This document shows, in pieces, positions 34,510-43,900 of a stretch of 64,000 nucleotides of DNA. The stretch comes from Kibdelosporangium philippinense (GTDB lineage Bacteria > Actinomycetota > Actinomycetes > Mycobacteriales > Pseudonocardiaceae): assembly GCF_021390435.2 (NCBI RefSeq), contig NZ_JAJVCN010000002.1:1984001-2048000 (forward strand), read 5' to 3'. The notes under the pieces are model-generated. The model was not told the origin of the DNA. It made no database searches and saw nothing but the letters and a program-made list of their open reading frames with translations. The position numbers and the translations under genes are program-made. The stretch's first letter is position 1, and each line of letters opens with the position of its first letter.

Positions 34510-37500
34510 TCAGTACCGCCGGTCGATCACCTCATCTGTGGTGCTGTTGTAGAAGATGTAGCCGTTCTGGAAGTCCGATTGGTATCCGCCGGATACCGCA
34601 CGGTCGGACACCGTCGGGTAGCCGAGGTATGACCGTTCGTAGCCCAACGCCGCGTATCGGGCTTGGATGGCGCCTTGGACGTTGTGTGCTCCGGTGGCGT
34701 CGCTGTAGAAGATCGATCCGCGTTGGAAATGGTTGTAGAAGCCGCCCGCGGGGTTTGTGGCTGTGTCGTCCGTAGTCGGATAGCCGATGAACGAATTCTC
34801 GTAGCCGAGCGAAGCCCATTTGTCGTGGATGGCGCCTTGGACGTTGTGTGCTCCGGTGGCGTCGCTGTAGTAGATAGATCCGCGTTGGAAGCGGTTGTAG
34901 AAGCCGCCTGCGGGGCTGGTAGCTGTGTCATCTGTTGTCGGGTAGCCCAGATAGGAGCGTTCGTAGCCAAGGGCTGCCCATTTGTCGTGGATGGCGCCTT
35001 GGACGTTGTGTGCTCCGGTGGCGTCGCTGTAGAAGATCGATCCGCGTTCGAAGCGGTTGTAGAAGCCGCCCGCGGGGTTGGTCGCATGGCTGTCGGAAGT
35101 CGGGTAGCCGAGGTAGGACGTCTCATAGCCGAGTGCTGCCCACTTGGCCCGCATCTCCCCGTGAATCTCGAAGGTGCCGAGCGTCGGATGGTGATAGATC
35201 GAACCGACGCCTGTGCCCGGACCACCCACGAAATGGTTGTAGTAGCCGATCACGTCCGGTGGGCGCTGCTCGTCCGTGCTTGGCGCACCAAGGAACCTGT
35301 GTCCGCCGAGAGCCACGTACTTGGCGTAGATAGCGCCGTGGGTCTCCGCCAACCCGTGCGCGGCTGTCCAGTAGACCCGGCCCCTAGCGTACTGCTGCCA
35401 GTGGGAGTTGCTCTCGTGCAACTCCATTCCGACGGGTTCGCCCATCCACTCGCGCAAAATCGGCTCGTTGGTGTATCGCTTGTGGATCGGTGAGACGTAC
35501 TCGGCGTTGAGGGTGATGCCGCCAGCAGGCACGGTGATTTGTCGGATCCGGTTCGGGCTGAGGTTGTCTATCCATTTCGAAAACGTTGCCGCACCTTCGA
35601 GCGCGGTCTGCGGCGGTTCGAAGACGACGGTCGAGCCGGCTGTCACCATGCGGTTCGCGGCTTCATTGCTGCTGCCGACACGGTATTGCGCGTTATGTGT
35701 TGAAGTCAGGCCGAACCGGGTGAGCCTCGGGTTGGCGACGTATTGACGGGTGACGGGCACGCCCCGGCTGTTGGTGGCAGAGGCGGTGATGATCACGCGT
35801 CCGTCGGCTTCGTTGGGGAACTTCATACTGAAGTTGGGGCCGGACCCCGTGTGCAGCTGTGTGATCTCACAACTGCGGTCACGTAAGCACCGGACCCGGT
35901 CAGCCTTCCATTCCACCGCGATTGGGCCGTCGACCGAGTCTCTTGCATCCTCCGCGCTGACAGCGATGGTCTCGTTGACCGAGAAGACGGCTTCCGGGCC
36001 GGGTGTCGTCAGTGGGAGCTGCGGACTTTCCTCGCCAGGGATGACCAACTGGCTCTTGGTGTTGGTTGCGCCGTGTGGATCGGTCACAGTCAGGGTGACG
36101 GTGACCCCAGCGCCTGCCGCGTACGTGTGTTCGGTGAGCTTGCCTGTGCCAGTGCTCCCGTCGCCGAAGTTCCATTGGTAGGTAAGTGCTTCGCGATCGG
36201 GATCGAAGGACATGCCCGCGTTGACGGAGATCTTCTTGCTGTCCCGGTCGACCGAGAATTCGAAGCCGGCTGTAGGGCCTTTGTTGGCAGGCTTGTAGCT
36301 GACCCGCCGCAAGATCGATGTGGCCGCGTCGGCGATCACGATGTCGCCGTTCGGAGCCGTCGCGGCCGAGACAGGATCGCCGATGTCGGTGGCGAAGACC
36401 GTTGCGGTCTGCGTGACCTTGCCAGCGGCGTCGTACTTGAGAGTCGACAACGTGTGAGCGTTTCTGTCAGCCAGGAAGTGGGCACCACGGTAGGCCTCGG
36501 GATATGACGTGCCCGTGTAGGGGAGACCGCCGACGAACATGGTCGTGGTCGCAGTACCGCGGTTGACCTCGTGCAATGGGGCGTTGTTCGCCACATTGGC
36601 GCACGCCGGGAGATCCTTGTAAGCGGGTGTTTGTGTGGTGCCTTCCCAACACGGCCACTTCATGTTCTGACCGGGGAACGCCAGGTTGACCTCGTCGCGT
36701 GCCGCCCAGCCGGTGTCAGTGACGATCACACCACCGCGTGGGTCGAGCGTGAGCCGTGGGTGGCGCAATCCGCTGAGGTAGTTGCGGCTACTCCAGCTGT
36801 TGGGGTTTTCCGTGGTGAAGAACGGATTGCTCTCGATTCCCCTGCCGTCAGGCCATACGCGGAGGATCTTGCCGGTTGGCTGGTTGATGTCCAACGCGTT
36901 CAACGCGTATGGGTCCACATTGTCTTTGGTCGCGCCGTCCACTGACCGTACGGTGGAGTTGTCGCCGACAGCGATCCACAGGGCGGTCTTCGTCGCGTCG
37001 GGTCCGAGTGCTGGCTCGACGACGACATCCTGGATTCCCTTGTTGTCGGCTTTCCCCTGGAACTCCAAGACGACGGCTTCGTCGACCAGTCCAGTTGGCT
37101 CGTTCGTGCCGAGCGTCCGCCACTTGCTGACCCGGAACGCCTTCGTAGTACCGCCCGTGGAAACCGCTTGTGTCGTATAAACAGTGCGCGTCGTGGCGTA
37201 GTCCGGTGCGACCGCGATGCTCGTCAAGCCAAGCGAACCAGCTGTGTAGACAGGGAGGCTGGCGATCTGAACCGGCTGGCCACCCTGCGGTGCCCATTGC
37301 ACTGAGCCGAGTCGGCCGGTAGTCAGCGTGCTGCCGTCAGGCAGGAACGCGACGTCGGTCAACGTGCCAGCTTGTTGGCCGGTTGGGGTGTCGACCAAGA
37401 CGAAACCCGATGGTAAGGCAGGCGCTGCCTGTGCCACTGGTGATGTGGCGACTACGCCACCGAACATCGCTGCGGCGGCCGTGACGGCAGCCCCAGCTCT

Positions 37501-37512
37501 TCGAGTCCACAT
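34510..37512 (-). CDS. Exported sorbosone/glucose dehydrogenase-like protein with tandem LGFP repeats
   Basis: 1,000 residues with a signal peptide ending SPVAQAAPA. Same architecture as its neighbour: PQQ-dehydrogenase-like propeller (GLTSIAVAPDY, GLRHPRLTLDP, MKWPCWEG), PKD domain (WNFGDGSTGTG), Ig-like region, then LGFP repeats. Here the last repeats are nearly identical 54-residue units (GFYNRF, YSDATGAHNVQGAIHDKWA, SYLGYPTTDD). AAGGAAGG precedes the ATG. The two genes come from tandem duplication followed by divergence. Likely wall-attached. Activity unproven. Confidence 0.85.
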   Translation of the reverse strand: MWTRRAGAAVTAAAAMFGGVVATSPVAQAAPALPSGFVLVDTPTGQQAGTLTDVAFLPDGSTLTTGRLGSVQWAPQGGQPVQIASLPVYTAGSLGLTSIAVAPDYATTRTVYTTQAVSTGGTTKAFRVSKWRTLGTNEPTGLVDEAVVLEFQGKADNKGIQDVVVEPALGPDATKTALWIAVGDNSTVRSVDGATKDNVDPYALNALDINQPTGKILRVWPDGRGIESNPFFTTENPNSWSSRNYLSGLRHPRLTLDPRGGVIVTDTGWAARDEVNLAFPGQNMKWPCWEGTTQTPAYKDLPACANVANNAPLHEVNRGTATTTMFVGGLPYTGTSYPEAYRGAHFLADRNAHTLSTLKYDAAGKVTQTATVFATDIGDPVSAATAPNGDIVIADAATSILRRVSYKPANKGPTAGFEFSVDRDSKKISVNAGMSFDPDREALTYQWNFGDGSTGTGKLTEHTYAAGAGVTVTLTVTDPHGATNTKSQLVIPGEESPQLPLTTPGPEAVFSVNETIAVSAEDARDSVDGPIAVEWKADRVRCLRDRSCEITQLHTGSGPNFSMKFPNEADGRVIITASATNSRGVPVTRQYVANPRLTRFGLTSTHNAQYRVGSSNEAANRMVTAGSTVVFEPPQTALEGAATFSKWIDNLSPNRIRQITVPAGGITLNAEYVSPIHKRYTNEPILREWMGEPVGMELHESNSHWQQYARGRVYWTAAHGLAETHGAIYAKYVALGGHRFLGAPSTDEQRPPDVIGYYNHFVGGPGTGVGSIYHHPTLGTFEIHGEMRAKWAALGYETSYLGYPTSDSHATNPAGGFYNRFERGSIFYSDATGAHNVQGAIHDKWAALGYERSYLGYPTTDDTATSPAGGFYNRFQRGSIYYSDATGAHNVQGAIHDKWASLGYENSFIGYPTTDDTATNPAGGFYNHFQRGSIFYSDATGAHNVQGAIQARYAALGYERSYLGYPTVSDRAVSGGYQSDFQNGYIFYNSTTDEVIDRRY
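34630..35125. repeat. 162-bp tandem repeats in LGFP coding region
   Basis: Three consecutive units of 162 bp (54 codons). The segment ATGGCGCCTTGGACGTTGTG recurs at 34667, 34829 and 34991, exactly 162 bp apart, with near identity over most of each unit. They keep the reading frame and encode LGFP repeats. Identity at DNA level indicates recent expansion or ongoing recombination. Confidence 0.9.
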
Positions 37513-37943
37513 AGGCCTTCCTTCTCGATATGGAGCGTCGCCAGGCGTACTTGCCTAGGGCACATGCCGACATAGCCGTGGCGCGAAAACGCCACGGCTG
37601 CACTGAATCCCTTGAACGGCTAGTGATCCACCCCACGGCCCCCCTTGGCTATAGGCCCGCTGGACGCTAGCTGATGCTCTTGCGGCAGTCATCGTCCGTT
37701 TGTATGACTGTGTCTATGCCTGTCCACTTCGGAGCGTGACAACGCCAGCTGACGAGCACTGTTGATCGACCTTCGACAAATCCTGTCAGTTTGGTCGCAC
37801 GACTAACGCATCGAGGCCATTCGGCCCAAATTCGCGGCTCGCTCTTGCCTGGATTTGTTGCTGGCCAGCAGGATCACAGACGGCCAAGTCTGCGCGGGCA
37901 GGCGAATCCTTCCAGGGGTGGAATCGCAAGGGGCGGGGTTGTC
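37513..37943. other. Divergent promoter region between the LGFP protein and Rhs genes
   Basis: 431 nt with no convincing gene, although the Rhs frame is open from 37791. A hairpin AGCCGTGGCG/CGCCACGGCT with loop CGAAAA lies at 37574-37599. It is in the probable 5' leader of the minus-strand gene and could be an attenuator or a processed element. Promoters for both genes should be here, but I cannot place -10 boxes with confidence. Confidence 0.4.
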
Positions 37944-40900
37944 GTGATCCGGAATTATCGTGGTCCTGTCGTGCGTACGCGCTTGCGGGCAGCGGTCGCC
38001 TTGCTGGCGATCGTGGTGCTGGTGGCCACCGTCGGGCCCACCGCGTCGCAGCTGTTTCCACCGGTGGCCGACCCGATCACAGCGGCGATGGCGAAGTCGC
38101 CCAAGCAAATCTCGGGTTCTGCCGCGGGGATTCCGGACCAGCCAACGCCGGACAGCCCGCAAAATCCGACGATCAACCGGGCGTTGGCCAAGTCGGAACA
38201 GTCGAAGTACCCGCCGATCCAGTATCCCGAACCACCGGCACAGAGACGCAGCGCGGGCAAGGTGGAGACGCCGCCCGCGACCCAGCCGCGCGGGTTCGAC
38301 GCCACGTCCAGCAAGGAAATCCCGGAGCAGCGCGACACCCACAGCCGCGTCTACAACAACTCGGACGGCACACAGACCACCGAGTACAGCGCGGATCCGT
38401 TGAACTATCGGCGACCGGACGGGAAACTGGAGCCGATCGACTCCCGGGTGGTGCCGGACGGCACTAACGGCTGGCGCAACGCAGGCGATTCGCTGCAAGT
38501 CCACATGGGACAGACAGCCGGATCGATGCGGATCACGGTGGACGCCGAGCGGTCAGCCGGGTTTACGTTGCTGGGTGCGGCTGCGTCCGCGGGCAAGGCT
38601 GAAGGCAATTCAGTCAGTTATTCGGACGTATTCCGGGATGCGGATCTGCGGGTGGATTTCGCGGCTGGCGCGGCCAAGGAATGGTTCATCCTCAAGTCCC
38701 CTAACGCTCCACACTCCTGGGAGTTCGCTCTTGATCTGAAAGGCCTACAGGCCAAGGTTGTCGATGGCCAGATCGTGTTCACGGACAACTCCGGCGCTGT
38801 AGTGCTACGGGTGCCCGCCGGGTACATGCTCGACTCGACTCGCCAGGACAGTGGAGAACCCGCGACGTCGTATGGCGTGAAGTATTCGCTGGGTCAGCGG
38901 GACGGCCGTCCGGTGCTGCGTGTCGAGCTGGACTCGGCGTGGCTGCGCGATCCGGCACGCGTGTACCCGGTGCGCGTAGACCCGACGATCGTCCGCGACT
39001 TCACCACGACCGGCACGATGATCGTTGAGAACGGTCAGCAGATCCGTAACTCCGATGAGCTGCGCATCGGCCGCAGCGGTGGCCGTACGGCGTCGAGCTT
39101 CCTGCGGTTCGGTGGCATCGGGACAAGCTTGCGGGACAACCGGATCTTCGGTGTGCAGTTGCAGCTGACCAACTTCTGGTCCGGTTCCTGCGTACCGCGG
39201 CCGATGTCGGTGCACCGGGTTACGGCTGACTGGGGTCCTTCGGGTGCGCCGCCGACCGGCCCGGCGATCGGCGGAGGCGTGTTCTCCCACGGCTACATGG
39301 CTCCCTTGGCGACCCGATCGAACTGCCCGACCGCGCACGAGCTGATCGACCTGGGTGCGGAAGGCCGCAATCTGGTGCAGCAGTGGGCAAGCGGCGGAGC
39401 CAACTACGGGCTGGCATTGCAGGCGCCGACCGATCCGGCGGCGTGGAAACGTTTTTCGGGGCACAACACGAGCAACCCACCGCGGTTGTACATCACGCAC
39501 TCGCCGTACAACGCTGAATACCGGATCGATCGCGCGACGCCGGAACCGCCGGTCACGAGGGCGACCTCGGGCAAGGTGAAGATCACCGTCACCAACCGCA
39601 GCGCACAGGCCTGGGGACGCAACGACTTCGTACTGGGTTACCGGGTCTTCGACCAGAATGGTCAGTTGAAGGAGACCCAGGTCGCCGCGACACTGCCGTC
39701 CGATGTGGCGCGCGACGCGCAGGTGACGCTGGACGCTGAGATCAAGCCGATCGAGGTCGGGCACTACCTGCTCGACTTCAGCATGGTCCGCAACCCGAGC
39801 GACTACTTCACCGACCATCAGGTCGCTCCGGCGCGGATCGCCTTGGACGTCTTCGATGTGCCGCCCTTCATAAAGGCGCAGTATCCGCCGAACGGCGCAT
39901 CGACGCAGACGTTGACACCGCAACTGTGGGCCAATGGCATCGACTTCGACCCGCCACCTGGCAGCACGCTGAAGTACCGGTTCGAGGTCTGCGAGAAGGA
40001 CTCGAACGACAACGCGGTCAACTGTTTCAAGTCCGACGACATCACTAGTCCAACATGGACCGTCCCGAACGGAAAGTTGTATTGGAACAAGGTCTACCTG
40101 TGGCGGTCATTCGCGATCGACAGTTCCGGCCCGAGCGACCCGTTGCCCTACAGCGCGATCCTGAGTTCGGTGCCACAGCCCGCGATCACGTCGCACATGG
40201 CGATGGCGCCGCACAGCGGGACCGACCGGGACTTCGACCCGATGGTCGGCAACTACTACTCCAGCGCCGTTGACGTGCAGATCCCGACTGCTGGCCCGGA
40301 ACTCGCGGTCGTCCGGACGTACAACAGCCTCGATCCTCGCCGCAATCTGTGGTTCGGCACCGGGTGGAGCACGAAGTACGACATGCGGGTCGACCGTGAC
40401 TACGCGGGCAACGTCCTGGTGACCTATCAGGACGGTCAGCAACTGCGCTATGGCTGGAACCCAGATGGGACCTACGCGCCACCGCCGGGCCGGTTCGCCG
40501 ACTTCAAGTCCACATCGGACGGCGGGTGGACACTGACCGACAAGACCGCGACAACGTATACGTTCAACTCGATCGGCCAATTGATCAGCATCAACGACGG
40601 CATCGGTCGCACTGTGGAGCTGATGTGGGAGAACAACGCCCCGCGTAGTGCGAAGGACCTGGCCACCGGACGCCAGTTGGTCTTCCAGGTATCTGGCGGC
40701 AGGATCCGGCAGGTCAATGCCGACGACACCGGCGGTCAGCACCGCGAATGGCTCTACGAATACACAGGCAATCGGCTCAGCAGCGTCCGTGATGTGCTTG
40801 GCAATGTCACTCGCTATGACTACTCTCCGCAATCCCGTTTCCGGACAGTGGTTATGGACGCCACACCGGACACTTATCTGCGACTTGGCGACCGAGTAGG

Positions 40901-43900
40901 CGATACCGCAGTTAGTCAGGTCGCGTTGCAGCAGGGCAAGGACAACGGCAAGTACACCAACGTCACCCTCGCCGCCGCGGGTGCGTTGCCCGGCTCGGCG
41001 GACACGTCGACCACGTTCAACGGGTCGAGTTCTGTGCTGCAGATGCAGGACGGCGTGGTGAGGAAGAGCCGTGACCTCGCCGTCGAACTGTGGTTCAAGA
41101 CCTCGGGTTCCGGTGTGTTGCTTGGCTATCAGAAGGAGGACATCACCGGCCCCGTCCAAGGTGGACACACTCCGGCACTTTATGTCGGTACTGATGGACG
41201 CCTCTATGGACAGTTCGCGGATGGAACAACAAACCCGATTCGTAGTGCTGGGACCGTCAACGACAACCGTTGGCACCATGTTGTGCTCTCCGGTTCCGTT
41301 GCGAAACAGTGGCTCTATATCGACGGCATCCAGGTCGGCACCAAGGACGGCGTGATCGACCACGGCGAGCAAACGAAGGTCTACGCGGGGGCTGGCTTCA
41401 TCACGGGCAACTGGCCTGCGAAGCCAACCAACGACCGTGGTTACTTCGCTGGTTCGATCGACGAGATCGCGGTCTACAGCAAGCCGCTCAGTGACTTCGT
41501 GGTGAAGGAGCATTTCCAGGCGGCACAGCCGTCGGAGTCGCTCAGCAAGGTCGTCATGCCCAGTGGCAGGATCGCGGCCGAGATCGAATACGACACCGTC
41601 AACGAGCGAGTGCAGACCTATACCGATCGCAACGGTGGCAAGTGGAAGCTAGGCGTCCCCGTCGTCGGCGGCGAACCGGACAATCTCATTAGGACAGTGC
41701 AATTCGCTGACCCGGGTAACCGCAACCACATCTTCGACTACGACCCGGTAAAGGGCAGGATTCTCCGCACCGTCACGCCGTTGGGCCTCGGTGTCCGGCC
41801 GGAGGACCAACTGGATCAGCCTGCGGGTGAGGTCGGCTACGGCATCCGGACGTATGACTATGACGATCAAGGAAACCAGAACACGATCGTCTCGGAGAAC
41901 CTGAGCAGTGTCACGCTTGGATTCGACGCCCGAGGCAACGTCACCACCAAACGCACGTGCCGAACCGGGCAGGAGTGCCACACAGAATACTTCCACTACT
42001 TCTTCAATCCCAGCAACGCGATCGATCCGCGTAATGACAAGATGCTCTGGCGCAACGATGGCCGGTCATCGGACGCGAACGACACCGAGTTCAGGACGGC
42101 CTTCGAGTACAACGACCGAGGCGACCTCACTGTACAGACCATGCCGGACAAGAGCGTCGTGCAGAACATGTACACCGACGGTACTGAGGAAGCGTTCGAA
42201 GGTTTCGGGACGGTTCCGGAAGGTCTGATCAAGACAACTGTCGGAGCCGACCGCGAGACAACGTTTTTCCGCTACTTCAGCAACGGTGACCTGGCAGAGA
42301 TCCTCGAGCCATCGGGTATGCGGACAACGTTCCGATATGACATTGGTGGCCGCCGGATCTCGTCGACGATCCACGTGCAGGCCTACCCAAACGGCATCAC
42401 GACCACATACGAGTACGACGCTTCGTCGAGGATCGTGGCGGAAACCCGTCCATCCACGACAAACGCCGTGACCAACACGAAGCACACGGCTCGAACACTG
42501 ACTCGTTACGACGCCGACGGCAACATCGACCGCATCGAAGTGCAGGACACCACCGGAGGTACGCCGTCACGGGTGACGACGCGCGGCTACGACGACCGTG
42601 GTCGGCTCGTGCACATTGTGGACCCTGCTGGCAAAGAAACCCGCTACGGTTTCGATGTTTTCGGCAACCGGATGTTCGTGATCGACGCGAGCGGCGTGAA
42701 AACCTCCTACGCCTATACGGCCCGCAACCAGGTCGCGGAAATACGGCTGCACGGCTGGCACGGTGGCGTTGTCGACCCGTCCGACGGTGATGGGCGTGAC
42801 GGCGACGAAGACGAGAACGAGAACCCGGAAGCTAAGCCAACCGTTCTGCAATCGTTGCGGTACGACGAATCTGGGCGCCAGACGCTGCACGTTGACGCAA
42901 TGGGCCGCGCAACGCGTACCCATTACTACGGTGACGACCTGATTTCCCAGGTGTGGGCTGAGGGATACAAAGACCCAATCACCAGCGCACTCCGCACGAT
43001 TGTGCTGGAGCACAACAAGTACGACGGCGCGGGCAACCTGATCAGCCAGACGACCGCAGGCAACCGGACGACGACCTACCAATACGACTCCTCGAGCCGG
43101 GCAAAGGCGATCACCGAGGACGAGGGCGGCCTCGCCCGAACTACACGGTTCACATATGACTTGCGGGGCAACACAACCAAGGTCGAGAAAGAAGGCAACC
43201 CCTCCAACACGGGAACGGGACAAGCCCGCCTGACCGAGACCACTGAGTTCGTCTACGACGCCGCAGGAAACCGGATACAGCAGACAGTCCGTAATGGACA
43301 GCAGTCGTACGTCACCAAGTGGTCTTATGACGAGCGAGGACTGCCGCTGTCGGTCACGGACCCGCGTGGCGATATCGACCCGACCCGGTACACAACCACG
43401 GCGGCCTACGACGAACTCGCCCGACCGATCCGTGCGACAGGACCACAGGTCGCTACGGAATCCAACGGAGGAACACCGGTCCAGACCCAAGCGACGGTAC
43501 TGACCGGCTACGACGCGTTCGGATCGACCACACACACCAAAGACCCGCTCGGCCGCGTGACAACGGCGGAATACGACCGCCTTGGCCGAATGACCAAAAT
43601 CAGCCTGCCCGCGTACACGCCACCGGGCAGCAGCACACCGATTACACCAAGCCAGAGCCTCGAGTACGACTCGATGGGTCGAGTGATCAAGAAGATCGAC
43701 GCCCGAAACAACGCCACAGACCTGCGCTACGACCAACTCGGCCGCCTCGTGGAACGCCGTGAACCGCAGCCAGCGGGCGGCGTGTGGAAGTACAGCTATA
43801 CGTTGACCGGTCTGCCGTTGTCGGTGACCTCGCCGACCGGCGCCCGGGTCGAGTCGACGTATGACGTGCTGGACCGCAAGATCACCGCGACGGCGTTGGA

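Noticed and set aside
34630..35125. Regularly spaced repeats considered as a CRISPR array
   Set aside because: The period is 162 bp with no unique spacers, and the repeats encode in-frame LGFP units.
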